A stretch of 64,000 nucleotides of DNA from Flavobacteriales bacterium UBA952. Its GTDB lineage: Bacteria > Bacteroidota > Bacteroidia > Flavobacteriales_D > Crocinitomicaceae. The notes beneath the pieces were generated by a model that was not told the DNA's origin, searched no databases, and saw only the letters and a program-made list of their open reading frames with translations. Made by a program: the position numbers and the translations under genes. How positions within the stretch are numbered: the stretch's first letter is position 1; every line of letters begins with the position of its first letter. The stretch lies in the NCBI GenBank assembly GCA_905182495.1, contig CAJJBU010000025.1:1-64000 (forward strand), read 5' to 3'. Below, piece after piece: positions 19,647 through 29,295 of this stretch.

Positions 19647-19976
19647 ATGAAATCATCCGAAATTAAAATCGACGTTGAATTAAACGAAAACAACCTACCT
19701 ACAAATATCAATTGGAGTGCTGAGGATGGCGCAATTAAGGATGAGAATGCTTCGGCTTTCTTATTGTCTATTTGGGACCCGAAAGAAAAGAACACGATGA
19801 AAATTGATCTATGGACCAAAGACATGTCCATAGAAGAAATGAAGCAATTCTTTCATCAGTCTCTTTTATCTATGGCTGACACCTTTGAAAAGGCTACTGG
19901 AGAAAATTTAATTTGCGAAGACCTTAGAGATTATTGCCTTCATTTTGCCGAAAAAATGGAAATCCTTCCAGAATGA
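19647..19976 (+). CDS. gldC: Gliding motility protein GldC
   Basis: A 109-residue cytosolic protein with strong family similarity: SSEIKIDVELNENNLPTNINWSAEDG, AFLLSIWDPKEKNTMKIDLWTKDM and EEMKQFFHQSLLSMADTFEKATG. GldC supports gliding motility but is not strictly essential in Flavobacterium. The ATG at 19647 matches the family N-terminus; an upstream in-frame opening at 19575 is inside gldB and is rejected. The stop overlaps the DUF2797 start (ATGA at 19973-19976). Confidence 0.93.
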   Translation: MKSSEIKIDVELNENNLPTNINWSAEDGAIKDENASAFLLSIWDPKEKNTMKIDLWTKDMSIEEMKQFFHQSLLSMADTFEKATGENLICEDLRDYCLHFAEKMEILPE

Positions 19977-20770
19977 ATGTAGTACTCTCAAAAATGAAAA
20001 CCATTCATGAGAATCCTATTCAGTATTATTTGAATTCGGCAACATCCCCGATTCATATGAATTCTCTAATAAACAAAAAAATAGAATTTCATTGGGAAGG
20101 AGTAATTCACTGCCGTAAATGCGCAAAAAAAACAAAAAAATCTTTCGGTGAGGGGTTTTGTTACAATTGCTTCATTTCTGCACCAGAAGCAAGCCCATGT
20201 ATTTTAAAGCCCGAACTCTGCCAAGCACACTTAGGAATCGGAAGAGACCTTGAGTATGAAGAAAAGCACCACAACCAACCCCATATCGTTTATCTAGCCT
20301 CTACTGACAAGGTGAAAGTTGGCGTCACCAGAGAAACGCAGATGCCGACAAGATGGATTGATCAAGGCGCCTTTGAAACAATTGTACTTGCACGTACTCC
20401 TAACAGATACTTGGCAGGCATCATCGAAGTGGCACTTAAATCCATTTACTCCGATAAAACCAATTGGCGTAGTATGCTTAAAAACACTTTAGATGATTCC
20501 ATTGATCTTGTTGAAGAAAAATGGTCTTCCTGCGAGCTGTTGCCTTCTGATTTACAAGAATATTATAGTGAAGAAGAAAATATTTCACAATTCCTCTACC
20601 CTGTTTCTCAATATCCAGAAAAAGTAAGCTCCTTATCACTTGATAAAACAGCATTACTTGGCGGACTACTTACAGGAATTAAAGGACAATATCTTATTTT
20701 TGACCATCAGTTTGTGTTTAACGTTCGAAGACATACGAGCTATGAAATTAATTTAAAGATCAATGAGTAA
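19973..20770 (+). CDS. DUF2797 family protein
   Basis: A 265-residue cytosolic protein. It has a zinc-ribbon-like N-terminal part (HCRKC, then FCYNC, later PCILKPELCQAH) and the family hallmark VYLASTDKVKVGVTRETQMPTRWIDQGA, reminiscent of a GIY-YIG-like fold. DUF2797 proteins are common in Bacteroidota and Actinobacteria and remain uncharacterised. Start at the ATG of the ATGA overlap with gldC; it overlaps gtrA by 8 bases, so the four genes form one operon. Confidence 0.85.
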   Translation: MNVVLSKMKTIHENPIQYYLNSATSPIHMNSLINKKIEFHWEGVIHCRKCAKKTKKSFGEGFCYNCFISAPEASPCILKPELCQAHLGIGRDLEYEEKHHNQPHIVYLASTDKVKVGVTRETQMPTRWIDQGAFETIVLARTPNRYLAGIIEVALKSIYSDKTNWRSMLKNTLDDSIDLVEEKWSSCELLPSDLQEYYSEEENISQFLYPVSQYPEKVSSLSLDKTALLGGLLTGIKGQYLIFDHQFVFNVRRHTSYEINLKINE

Positions 20771-21233
20771 CTTAATCCGTAGGTTTTTAGACATCTTCTA
20801 CCCACTAGTTTCAAAAATATTTGATAAGACAACCTACTACTATGCTGCATGTGGGGTTGGGAATCTTGTTTTAAGTTGGATACTTTTCTTTCTTTTTTAC
20901 CAATTTGTTTTTGAAAAAAAACTGCTCTACGTTAAGCAAATTGATTTTGTATTTACCCCTTATACGCTGAGTGCATTCTTATGCTTCATCATCTCATTCA
21001 CCCTTGGCTTCATGTTGATGAAATATGTTGTCTTTACGAAAAGTGAACTTAAAGGAAGAATTCAGCTTTTCAGGTATGGTTTAAGCGCTGTAGTCACCAG
21101 TGGGGCAAATTGGATTCTATTAAAGAGCCTTATAGAGCTCTTTGAATTTTTTCCATCTGTGGCAAATGTAGTCTCCACTTGTCTTGTTGTTGTGATCAGC
21201 TACCTCATTCAAAGGAATTTTACCTTTAAATAA
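20763..21233 (+). CDS. GtrA-like membrane protein
   Basis: A 156-residue inner-membrane protein with four transmembrane helices and the GtrA-family pattern: CGVGNLVLSWILFFLFYQF near the start, a middle helix FIISFTLGFMLMKYVVF, GLSAVVTSGANWILLKSLI and a final VISYLIQRNFTFK. GtrA proteins are thought to help flip or move polyprenyl-linked sugars for cell-surface glycan modification. Last gene of the gldB operon. Confidence 0.88.
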   Translation: MSNLIRRFLDIFYPLVSKIFDKTTYYYAACGVGNLVLSWILFFLFYQFVFEKKLLYVKQIDFVFTPYTLSAFLCFIISFTLGFMLMKYVVFTKSELKGRIQLFRYGLSAVVTSGANWILLKSLIELFEFFPSVANVVSTCLVVVISYLIQRNFTFK

Positions 21234-21241
21234 CGTTATAA

Positions 21242-22405
21242 TCATAGAATACTCTTATAAATATCGGTGAATCTTTTACCAACCGAAGCATAGCTAAAGT
21301 GCCTTAAAGCATAGTTCCTGATTTCTTCTTGATCAAAGACCACCTCTCCAACTAAAAAACATCGTATTGCCTTTGCTAAAGCTGCTTCATCCCCAGGATT
21401 GACAAGTAAACCAAATTCTTTGTGTACATGTTCAGGAATACCATTCACATTGGAGGAAATCACTGGTTTTCCACACATCATTGACTCTGCAATAACACAA
21501 GGAAAATTCTCGTAATTACTGAACATCAATAGGGCATCACTCGATTCAATCATCGAAGCAATTTCTTCCGTGGTTTTGGTTGCATGAAAATCAATAGCGT
21601 CCTTGTTGCCCAATGACAAATGTAAATCCTTGGCGTATGTTATATCACCATCAGATATGACATCCAAATGCAACGAGGGATACAAGGCACTCAACTCATG
21701 AACCACCCTGATCATTCCAGATAAATTCTTGATACTATCTACGCCCGTTGAAATATGAATCAAACGGTTAGGGTTGTTGTTCTTGTCATGAGGACTTGTA
21801 AAAAGAGTCTCATCCACAACATTACACACAATCTCAAACCTCTTTTTACCGGATAACTTTTCTAAGTTAGACTTAAGATTTTGACTTACAGGCATTAAAA
21901 CAGATGCGTTTCTTAACACTAGTGTACATAGCTTAAGGATCGGTTTTGGGTAGGCGTGTTCACTATCCACATGAAAACCACTAGAGTTCTCAGTAACCAC
22001 ATATGGAATCTTATGCCTTAGCTTGAGCCAAAGCGCCCAAATACCCATGGGATAAACGATGTTTAGATGCACAATGTCAGGTTTGCCCATATACTCCTCT
22101 ACCCTCTTATAACCTAATCGAAATGCCTTACGATGTGCAAAAAAGTTATGAACCAATCTGAAGACCTTAAATCCATATTGTTTTTTTGGGTAATAAACTA
22201 TAATCTCCTTTAAATTATTGCGTTTATGCTCTTCGATTCTAATTCCGTGATCATTTATAGAGGGGAAAATAGCAAGGGCTATTACAGAATTATAATTGGA
22301 AATAGTATCCGCGTGTTTTTGAACAAAATTACCGAGTGTAGGGTTATTATCGTTTGGATACCAAGAACATAGCGTGAGTACTTTAAATGGTTCTTTCGTA
22401 CTCAA
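21242..22405 (-). CDS. Glycosyltransferase family 4 protein
   Basis: A 387-residue GT-B enzyme. The N-terminal domain starts KVLTLCSWYPNDNNPTLGNFVQKH; the C-terminal nucleotide-sugar domain has HISTGVDSIKNLSGMI, then DALLMFSNYENFPCVIAESMMCGKPVISSNVNGIPEHV, which contains the family E-x7-E motif. It adds a sugar to a surface polysaccharide or glycolipid; donor and acceptor are unknown. The start is TTG, two bases after the stop of the cysteine desulfurase gene. Confidence 0.93.
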   Translation of the reverse strand: MSTKEPFKVLTLCSWYPNDNNPTLGNFVQKHADTISNYNSVIALAIFPSINDHGIRIEEHKRNNLKEIIVYYPKKQYGFKVFRLVHNFFAHRKAFRLGYKRVEEYMGKPDIVHLNIVYPMGIWALWLKLRHKIPYVVTENSSGFHVDSEHAYPKPILKLCTLVLRNASVLMPVSQNLKSNLEKLSGKKRFEIVCNVVDETLFTSPHDKNNNPNRLIHISTGVDSIKNLSGMIRVVHELSALYPSLHLDVISDGDITYAKDLHLSLGNKDAIDFHATKTTEEIASMIESSDALLMFSNYENFPCVIAESMMCGKPVISSNVNGIPEHVHKEFGLLVNPGDEAALAKAIRCFLVGEVVFDQEEIRNYALRHFSYASVGKRFTDIYKSIL

Positions 22406-22407
22406 AG

Positions 22408-23550
22408 TTATACGATCTTATTTCTAAAAATGGCTACAACTTGCTCAACTACATATTCGATTTCTTCTTGTCGATTATAACGAGAGAAGGAGAAACGCGC
22501 ATTGGGTCGATTTGGGTTTGCTCCTATTCCATCAAGGACATGAGAACCTTTTGATGAACCAGACGAACAAGCACTACCACCACTTACTGCGATTCCTTTA
22601 AGGTCAAGAGTAAACAATAGCATGGATGCCTTTTCAGTTTCTGGAAAACAAACATTTAAAACCGTATATAATGATTTATCCCATGAAATCTCACCATGAA
22701 ATGAAATGTCAGAGAAATTCGCTTTAAAAGCATTGACCATATGCTCTTTCAAACCATAAACATGCTTTTGATGCGCTTCTAAATCTTCATAAGCCAAATC
22801 CATAGCCTTTGACAAACCAACAATGCCAGAAACGTTTTCTGTCCCTCCCCTTAAACCTCTTTCTTGTGCGCCTCCGTGGATCAATGCACCTGTATGAATG
22901 TGTTTATTCACATATAAAAAGCCAATCCCCTTAGGACCATGGAATTTATGGGCTGCACAGGTTATAAAATCAATATCCAACTCATTTAGATCGAAGGTAT
23001 AATGCCCCATCGTCTGAACCGTATCTGAATGAAAATACGCATCATTTTCACGACACAATACGGAAACTTCTTGAATAGGTAAAAGGGTCCCGATTTCATT
23101 ATTTGCATGCATTAATGAAACTAGCGTTTTCTTTTTTTGATCCTTTAAAAGAACTTCTAAATGAACAAGATCAATGTTCCCTGATTCATCTACATCTACA
23201 TAATCTAACTGGATGTTGAATTCTTTATGGATATGAACAGCAGTATGGCCAACGGCATGATGCTCTATATAGGAAGTAATTATCCGCTCAACACCTAAAT
23301 TAGAAACAGAGGTGAATAAAGCCATATTATCAGCTTCAGTACCTCCAGACGTGAAAATAATTTCAGATGCCTGACAATTGATATGTTTCGCTACACTTCT
23401 TCTAGATTGTTCTATTAAAGCCTTGGTACTTCTACCGAAAAAATGTGTAGATGATGGATTTCCAAAATCATTCTTCAAAACAGGAGCAATAGCCGCAAAA
23501 ACCTCTGGCGCCAAAGGTGTTGTTGCTGCATTATCTAGATACACTTTCAT
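22408..23550 (-). CDS. Cysteine desulfurase (IscS/NifS type)
   Basis: A 380-residue PLP enzyme that takes sulfur from cysteine for Fe-S clusters, thiolated tRNA and cofactors. The N-terminus YLDNAATTPLAPEV, the PLP-binding Lys202 in CAAHKFHGPKGIGF and the catalytic loop Cys328 in SGGSACSSGS are intact. The SGGSACSSGS loop is IscS-like. It may supply sulfur to MnmA, also in this window, though that is inference. Bacteroidota often carry it outside an isc operon, as here. Confidence 0.93.
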   Translation of the reverse strand: MKVYLDNAATTPLAPEVFAAIAPVLKNDFGNPSSTHFFGRSTKALIEQSRRSVAKHINCQASEIIFTSGGTEADNMALFTSVSNLGVERIITSYIEHHAVGHTAVHIHKEFNIQLDYVDVDESGNIDLVHLEVLLKDQKKKTLVSLMHANNEIGTLLPIQEVSVLCRENDAYFHSDTVQTMGHYTFDLNELDIDFITCAAHKFHGPKGIGFLYVNKHIHTGALIHGGAQERGLRGGTENVSGIVGLSKAMDLAYEDLEAHQKHVYGLKEHMVNAFKANFSDISFHGEISWDKSLYTVLNVCFPETEKASMLLFTLDLKGIAVSGGSACSSGSSKGSHVLDGIGANPNRPNARFSFSRYNRQEEIEYVVEQVVAIFRNKIV

Positions 23551-23653
23551 CTCAAGAACTTTCGACGAAGATAATAAATATCTATAAACTTAATTCAATA
23601 TTTACAAGCAATAAAACAGACCATTAATTTATAGGAAAGTGTAAATTAGCTGC

Positions 23654-24388
23654 ATGAATCAGAGAATATGTTCGGGATTATTACTAATGACGCTTCTAAT
23701 AAAAAGCCATACTGTTTTGGGGCAGTTTTGGTTTGATGTTGCATTAAGCGGATCGGCAGGAAGCAGTTTTTTAACAAACTCTGAAATCTACCAGGATACA
23801 AGGATCGATATTGCCCCCAAAGTTTCTTCTAATTTTAGTTTAAAAATAGGTCTGAATTTCACTGAAACAGAGTCAATTGTTCTAGATGCGGGGGTTTTTA
23901 ACCGAAATTTCCATCTGATTCAAAAGGATTTACCAAACCAAGGCACACTTGAACAGCATATGAATTTTGGATATTCAGGCTTTAGGTTTCTTCCCATGTA
24001 TAGACACACCAAAGACGGTTCTTATGTAGAGATCGGTCCTGAATTCGGTAATATAAAGACGCAATACTTTAGAGATGACGCCAATGGACAAATCTCGAAC
24101 AATACCTTGTTTGGTTCTAAAAGCCTAAGAGGAGCTATTGGTTTTGGTGGATACTTACTAGGAAATGAACGCGTAACATTAGTTGCTGGAATGCGACTCC
24201 TATATGACTTTCAAGATCTTCGATCCGAGGAAGCTCAGCAAGAAAAATTTCCTTACCAAAACTATACAGATCAAAGCAATTCACCTTTTAAGGCTTTTGA
24301 CATTCAGCTGAGCTTAGAATTAAATGTCTCTCTGGGATTTTTAGTTAGAAGTTCTTGCGGCAGACGTCAATTACTTTTTAAGTGGTAG
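23654..24388 (+). CDS. Outer-membrane beta-barrel protein
   Basis: A 244-residue protein with a signal peptide (LLLMTLLIKSHTVLGQ) and a beta-rich mature part of alternating strands (FSLKIGLNFTETESIVLDAGVF, FRFLPMYRHTKDGSYVEIGPEFG, SLRGAIGFGGYLLGN). It resembles small Bacteroidota outer-membrane barrels; no function can be given. It ends convergent with rimO and overlaps it by 18 bases. Confidence 0.7.
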   Translation: MNQRICSGLLLMTLLIKSHTVLGQFWFDVALSGSAGSSFLTNSEIYQDTRIDIAPKVSSNFSLKIGLNFTETESIVLDAGVFNRNFHLIQKDLPNQGTLEQHMNFGYSGFRFLPMYRHTKDGSYVEIGPEFGNIKTQYFRDDANGQISNNTLFGSKSLRGAIGFGGYLLGNERVTLVAGMRLLYDFQDLRSEEAQQEKFPYQNYTDQSNSPFKAFDIQLSLELNVSLGFLVRSSCGRRQLLFKW

Positions 24389-25693
24389 CACACTTCCGTA
24401 CAAATCGTAATGGTCTGCTTTATTAATTAAGATATTAGAAAAGTCTCCCATTCTAACATATTGATCTTTGGTTGAAACCAAGACTTCATTGTCCACCTCT
24501 GGAGAATCAAATTCAGTTCTACCAACAAAAAAGCCACCTTCCGTTTTGTCAAAAAGGACTTTTAGTTCCTGACCAACACGTTTTTGATTTAAATTATAAC
24601 TTATTCCGGATTGTAAATCCATAATAGCATCTGCCCTTTCTTTCTTTAAAACAGCCGGTACATCATCCGTAAATTGATAGGCATGTGTATTCTCCTCATG
24701 TGAATAGGTAAAAATCCCTAAGCGGTCAAATTGAGAACGCGCTACCCAGTCATACATTTCGTTAAAATCTGCTTCCGTTTCACCTGGATACCCTGCAATT
24801 AAAGTTGTTCTTATGGCAATTCCTGGGACTGACGATCTAATCTTAGCAATTAAATCTTCCGTTTTCTCTCGCGTAATACCTCTGCGCATTGCCTTAAGCA
24901 TTTTGGTTGAACCGTGTTGCAAAGGCATATCAAGGTAATTGCATATTTTCGGATTATCTCTCATTACCTCTAAAACATCCATTGGGAATCCTGATGGAAA
25001 TGCATAATGTAAACGAATCCATTCTATCCCCTCTACTTCAACTAGCTTTAAAAGCAGCTCGGCAAGTGCTCTTTTTTTATATAAATCCAAGCCATAATAA
25101 GTAAGGTCTTGGGCTATTAACATCAATTCTTTTACACCTTTAGCTGCCAATGATTTTGCTTGGGCAACCAATTCTTCAATCGGAGTGGACAAATGCTTAC
25201 CTCTCATTAAAGGAATCGCACAAAAAGAGCAAGGACGGTCACATCCCTCTGCAATTTTAAAATAAGCAAAATGATTCGGGGTTGTTAACAAACGTTCCCC
25301 CACTAACTCATGCTTATAGTCAGCCTTGAGTGTTTTTAATAATCTCGGGAGTTCTCTCGTGCCAAAAAAAGCATCTACCTCTGGTATTTCTTTCTCTAAG
25401 TCCTCTTTATACCTTTCAGACAAACACCCCGTAACATAAACCCTGTCTACAGCTCCCTCTTTTTTCGCGTCAGCATATCTTAAAATTGTATCAATAGATT
25501 CCTGCTTTGCATTATCGATAAAGCCACAAGTATTAATAATTACAATTTCAGAATCATCTACTTTAGATTCATGAGAAACCTCAAATTCATTTGCTTTAAG
25601 CTGTGCCATCAATACCTCTGAATCAAAAATATTTTTAGAGCAGCCAAGGGTTACAACGTTTACCTTATTCTTCTTTATTGTTCTTGTTTTCAT
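24371..25693 (-). CDS. rimO: Ribosomal protein S12 methylthiotransferase RimO
   Basis: A 440-residue radical-SAM enzyme that adds a methylthio group to the S12 aspartate near the decoding centre. The N-terminal MTTase domain holds its cluster Cys18 (TLGCSKN), Cys56 (INTCGF) and Cys90 (VTGCLSERY). The radical SAM motif CDRPCSFC is at residues 151-158, followed by PLMRGKHLS typical of RimO rather than MiaB, and a C-terminal TRAM domain. Normal length and complete. Confidence 0.96.
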   Translation of the reverse strand: MKTRTIKKNKVNVVTLGCSKNIFDSEVLMAQLKANEFEVSHESKVDDSEIVIINTCGFIDNAKQESIDTILRYADAKKEGAVDRVYVTGCLSERYKEDLEKEIPEVDAFFGTRELPRLLKTLKADYKHELVGERLLTTPNHFAYFKIAEGCDRPCSFCAIPLMRGKHLSTPIEELVAQAKSLAAKGVKELMLIAQDLTYYGLDLYKKRALAELLLKLVEVEGIEWIRLHYAFPSGFPMDVLEVMRDNPKICNYLDMPLQHGSTKMLKAMRRGITREKTEDLIAKIRSSVPGIAIRTTLIAGYPGETEADFNEMYDWVARSQFDRLGIFTYSHEENTHAYQFTDDVPAVLKKERADAIMDLQSGISYNLNQKRVGQELKVLFDKTEGGFFVGRTEFDSPEVDNEVLVSTKDQYVRMGDFSNILINKADHYDLYGSVLPLKK

Positions 25694-25732
25694 TTCTTCG
25701 ACAAAAATAAGGTACTTTAGTTAAGTACGCCT

Positions 25733-26200
25733 ATGAACCACAAGATTACTTTTTATCTTTTGATTAGCGTCTTTCTCTCAGCATGTTCCAAAATGACGGT
25801 GATTGACCCTTATTTCTTCCAAAATGGAATGGAAGAAATTCATATGAAAGCGATCATAACCCCATCGTTCCCAGAGAGTAAAACATTTAGAATCCTAGAC
25901 GCTCATATAGATGCTAATTTACTATATCTTCAAATCCAATTTAAAGAAGCCTGTTCCGGAGTCGATGATTTCACTTTTAATGGGGGGGAATTGTTTTTTG
26001 ATGAAAGGGATATTGCGCATAGAGAGGCCAGGTTATCAATTCCCTTGAACAACGCGGAATGCGATATGGTGAACACAACTAAAATCATTGACATTCGGGA
26101 ATTAACTAGTCTGCATCAAAGAGATGCTGAAGTCGTTTTACATATTGGAGGCTGGAGAACGAAAATGACATACGTATATATTCCTCATAAAGACAATTAA
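25733..26200 (+). CDS. Small lipoprotein, paralogue of the next gene
   Basis: A 155-residue lipoprotein with a lipobox (VFLSACSKM). The mature part shares a pattern with the protein at 26261: a strand with LYLQIQF, a Cys in KEACSG, an RLSIPLNNAEC segment, DIRELTSL and a final LHIGGWRTKMTYVY. It probably faces the periplasm or surface. No known function; two conserved Cys could pair. Confidence 0.75.
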   Translation: MNHKITFYLLISVFLSACSKMTVIDPYFFQNGMEEIHMKAIITPSFPESKTFRILDAHIDANLLYLQIQFKEACSGVDDFTFNGGELFFDERDIAHREARLSIPLNNAECDMVNTTKIIDIRELTSLHQRDAEVVLHIGGWRTKMTYVYIPHKDN

Positions 26201-26227
26201 TTAGATTAAAGAATCATAGTTTGGTAC

Positions 26228-26235
26228 TATATTTG
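26228..26235 (+). promoter_or_regulatory. Candidate -7 box upstream of the second lipoprotein
   Basis: TATATTTG is an exact TAnnTTTG match, 25 bases before the ATG at 26261. A -33 TTTG at the usual distance is not evident. Confidence 0.35.
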
Positions 26236-26260
26236 AATATAATATTTCAAAACAATAAAC

Positions 26261-26749
26261 ATGAAGAACTTACTTTTGTTAATAGGCCTAGCATTAATTT
26301 CCTGTAAATCTGTTGAGAATACAGGTCACGAAGACTTAAAAGACGAGCATACGAACGAAATTCCTGAAATAAATATGAACAGAGAACATGACCCCATATC
26401 TGTTAAGGCTATTATTGGTCGAAATGAAGAACAAGCATCTAGTTCTTTACAAATTTTAAAATCACAAATCGAAGGAAATATTTTAACCTTGAAAATCGGA
26501 TATTCAGGAGGTTGTGAAAAACATGAATTCAAAGTAATTGGGAATCAGATGATCTCAAAGTCACTTCCACCAATTCGTGCCGTTAAGCTTATTCATGTGC
26601 CAAATGGAGATTCTTGCAGAGAATATATCGAACGGGATTTAATAATCGATTTAACAGACTTAGCCTACAAGATGGTAATAGGGAGTCAAATTAGACTTCA
26701 AATATCAGGAATGGAAAGTGAAGTTCTTTACACCTATTCTTCTAATTAA
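26261..26749 (+). CDS. Small lipoprotein, paralogue of the previous gene
   Basis: A 162-residue lipoprotein (signal LLLIGLALISC; lipobox ISC). Its mature domain reads LKIGYSGGCEKHEFKVIG, RAVKLIHVPNGDSCREYIERDLIIDLTDLAYK, IRLQISGMESEVLYTY and aligns by eye with the 25733 product. This family is spread through Bacteroidota with no assigned role. It overlaps the region just upstream of bioD, so the two may be co-transcribed. Confidence 0.8.
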   Translation: MKNLLLLIGLALISCKSVENTGHEDLKDEHTNEIPEINMNREHDPISVKAIIGRNEEQASSSLQILKSQIEGNILTLKIGYSGGCEKHEFKVIGNQMISKSLPPIRAVKLIHVPNGDSCREYIERDLIIDLTDLAYKMVIGSQIRLQISGMESEVLYTYSSN

Positions 26750-26756
26750 TTATAGA

Positions 26757-27392
26757 ATGCAAAGAAAGAAATTACTTTCCGACAACATTCCTATTTTCAT
26801 CACGGGAACTGGAACAGATGTGGGTAAAACTATCGTTTCTTCTATTTTATGTGAATGGCTTAAAGCAGACTACTGGAAACCTATTCAATCGGGTGACCCG
26901 CAGGGAGGTGACCGAATTACAATAGAAAGCTTGGTGCGTCACACAGGCTTTACAGCACACCCTGAATCGTTTAAGTTTCAGGCGCCATTATCACCACATG
27001 CAGCCGCAAAAATGGAGCAAGTTTCTATCGATCTAAATATGATAAAAATACCAGATACGAATCGGCCTTTAATTATTGAAGGAGCCGGCGGGTTGTTGGT
27101 CCCCATAAACTATGAGAACCAAACCATTTGTGACCTGATCATTCACCTGGGTGCAAAAACGATTGTTGTTGTTAAAGAATACCTGGGAAACATTAACCAT
27201 ACTCTTTTAACCATAGAACATCTTAAAAGAAATCAAGTCAAAATAGCAGGTCTTGTTTTTGTCGGGGAAGAGCTACCACATACCTGGGAAATTGTTTCAG
27301 AGGCAACTGGACTCCCCCTACTCTTTCGAGTACCTATATTTCCTTCAATAGATAGCGATACTATACTTAACTTCGCAAATAAAATCAGCTAA
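26757..27392 (+). CDS. bioD: Dethiobiotin synthetase
   Basis: A 211-residue ATP-dependent carboxylase that closes the ureido ring of dethiobiotin in biotin synthesis. The P-loop GTGTDVGKT is at residues 17-25; KPIQSGD and IEGAGGLLVPIN are the other conserved motifs. The ATG at 26757 fits the family N-terminus; an earlier in-frame opening at 26718 is inside the lipoprotein gene. bioA follows after 16 bases. No bioB or bioF is in the window. Confidence 0.94.
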   Translation: MQRKKLLSDNIPIFITGTGTDVGKTIVSSILCEWLKADYWKPIQSGDPQGGDRITIESLVRHTGFTAHPESFKFQAPLSPHAAAKMEQVSIDLNMIKIPDTNRPLIIEGAGGLLVPINYENQTICDLIIHLGAKTIVVVKEYLGNINHTLLTIEHLKRNQVKIAGLVFVGEELPHTWEIVSEATGLPLLFRVPIFPSIDSDTILNFANKIS

Positions 27393-27408
27393 CTTAAGAT
27401 TATTCTAT

Positions 27409-28671
27409 ATGAGTCTTGAAGACGATAAAAAGCACATTTGGCATCCACTCACGCAGCATCAACTCCACCCCAATCATTTATTGATTAAAAAAGCAAAAGG
27501 AGCATTACTTTATGATGATAACGGCAACGAATACATTGACGCGATTGCCTCTTGGTACACCTGTATGTATGGCCATTGCAACCCCTACATCACTTCTATG
27601 GTGTCTAAACAAATGCAGAATCTAGACCATGTCGTTTTTACTGGATTCACACATGAACCTGCCATAAACCTGGCAAAATCATTGATTCAAATCCTACCCC
27701 AAAATCAAGATAAATTATTTTTCTCCGACAACGGATCCACCTCAGTTGATGTTGCCATCAAAATGGCACTTCAATATCATTATAACAAGGGAGATAAAAG
27801 AAGTAAAATTATTGCCTTTGAAGATGGTTTCCACGGAGATACGTTTGGAGCGATGTCGGTTTCAGATCTTTCCATTTATAATGGGCCATTCGAAGACTTT
27901 TTTCTTGATGTCGAAAGAATACCAGTGCCTAATGAAAATAATCTCGAAGCCATCAAAAAGAGATTCCTCGATTTGACAAGTAAAAACAAAATCGCAGCTT
28001 TCATATACGAGCCTTTAGTTCAAGGTGCGGCCGCTATGAAAATGCACAAATCAGAACACTTAGATTCTCTTCTAAGAATAGCGAAAGAAAACCAAATCAT
28101 TACGATTGCCGATGAAGTCATGACTGGCTTTGGTAAAACAGGAAAGAATTTTGCATCCGAACACATGTCTCAGCTTCCCGATATCATGTGCTTGTCAAAG
28201 TCATTAACTGGAGGGCTTGTGCCCATGGCAATAACCAGTTGTAACAAAGAAATCTATAATGCCTTTTTAAGCTCAAAAATGGAAAAAGGGTTCTTCCATG
28301 GACATACCTACTCTGCAAATCCAACTTCGTGTACGGCTGCATTAGCGAGCTTGCAACTATTGCTATCTGTTGATATTCAGAAGAACATAAAGATGGTCAT
28401 TACTTCACATCAAGAATTTAATGCTAAAATAAAAAACCATCCGAAGGTTAAAAGCACAAGACAACAAGGAGTTATTTTTGCCTTAGATCTAAATATTGAA
28501 ACAGATCGATATGGGGATCTCAGGTACAAACTCTTTGATTTCTTTATGGGTAAAGGAATCTATCTAAGGCCTTTGGGTAATACGATATATATTCTTGCTC
28601 CTTTTATTGTTTCAAAGGCGCAACTGCAAAAGATTTATACGGTAATTGAAGAAAGCTTCGATATCATCTAA
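27409..28671 (+). CDS. bioA: Adenosylmethionine-8-amino-7-oxononanoate aminotransferase
   Basis: A 420-residue class III PLP aminotransferase forming 7,8-diaminopelargonate in biotin synthesis. Seen: HIWHPLTQH at the N-terminus, DNGSTSVDVAIKMA at 108-120, the IADEVMTGFGKTG metal/PLP Asp motif near 233-246 and PLP Lys264 in LSKSLTGG. It sits directly downstream of bioD, an operon partner in many Bacteroidota. Confidence 0.95.
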   Translation: MSLEDDKKHIWHPLTQHQLHPNHLLIKKAKGALLYDDNGNEYIDAIASWYTCMYGHCNPYITSMVSKQMQNLDHVVFTGFTHEPAINLAKSLIQILPQNQDKLFFSDNGSTSVDVAIKMALQYHYNKGDKRSKIIAFEDGFHGDTFGAMSVSDLSIYNGPFEDFFLDVERIPVPNENNLEAIKKRFLDLTSKNKIAAFIYEPLVQGAAAMKMHKSEHLDSLLRIAKENQIITIADEVMTGFGKTGKNFASEHMSQLPDIMCLSKSLTGGLVPMAITSCNKEIYNAFLSSKMEKGFFHGHTYSANPTSCTAALASLQLLLSVDIQKNIKMVITSHQEFNAKIKNHPKVKSTRQQGVIFALDLNIETDRYGDLRYKLFDFFMGKGIYLRPLGNTIYILAPFIVSKAQLQKIYTVIEESFDII

Positions 28672-28704
28672 TCCGTAATTGGCTCGATAAAAATAAATAA
28701 GATT

Positions 28705-29274
28705 ATGGATTCAAAATACTGGAGTTTACGCTATCAGAAAAGACAAACAGGATGGGATATTGGAGAAGTGTCAAAACCTTTACTAACGCTATTTAGCCAA
28801 TTAAATAAAAAAGATAAAATTCTTATCCCTGGGTGCGGAAATGCCTATGAAGCTGAGTACCTGTTTGAAGCTGGTTTCCAAAACATCCACATTATGGATA
28901 TTGCTCTAGAGCCCCTAAAGACTTTTAAAGAAAGGAATAAAACATTTCCTTCCCAACAGATTATTCATGATGATTTCTTCACTCATCATGATAAGTATGA
29001 TGCAATTATTGAACAAACTTTCTTTTGTGCAATCCAACCTGAATTGCGAAGGAATTATGTGGAAACGAGCTATAATCTACTTCATGAGAACGGAGTTCTT
29101 ATTGGCGTTCTTTTTAATAGGGATTTCGAAGACGGCCCCCCATTTGGCGGGTCATCAAAGGAGTATATGGATTTATTCGGAGGGAAATTCGGTACTGTTA
29201 TAATCGAAGAATGTAAGGAGTCTATAAACTCTAGATTAGGGTCAGAAGTGTTTATTCAATGTCGGAAAAAGTAA
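28705..29274 (+). CDS. Thiopurine S-methyltransferase-like SAM methyltransferase
   Basis: A 189-residue class I SAM methyltransferase of the TPMT family. Seen: YWSLRYQKRQTGWDIGEVSKPL at the N-terminus, the SAM motif ILIPGCGNAYEAEYL near 41-55, and AIIEQTFFCAIQPELRRNYV. Gap to bioA is 33 bases, so it may be transcribed with bioDA. Substrate unknown; TPMT-like bacterial members act on small thiols, selenium or similar compounds. Confidence 0.88.
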   Translation: MDSKYWSLRYQKRQTGWDIGEVSKPLLTLFSQLNKKDKILIPGCGNAYEAEYLFEAGFQNIHIMDIALEPLKTFKERNKTFPSQQIIHDDFFTHHDKYDAIIEQTFFCAIQPELRRNYVETSYNLLHENGVLIGVLFNRDFEDGPPFGGSSKEYMDLFGGKFGTVIIEECKESINSRLGSEVFIQCRKK

Positions 29275-29295
29275 GCGCTTAAAAAGACCTCGCGT

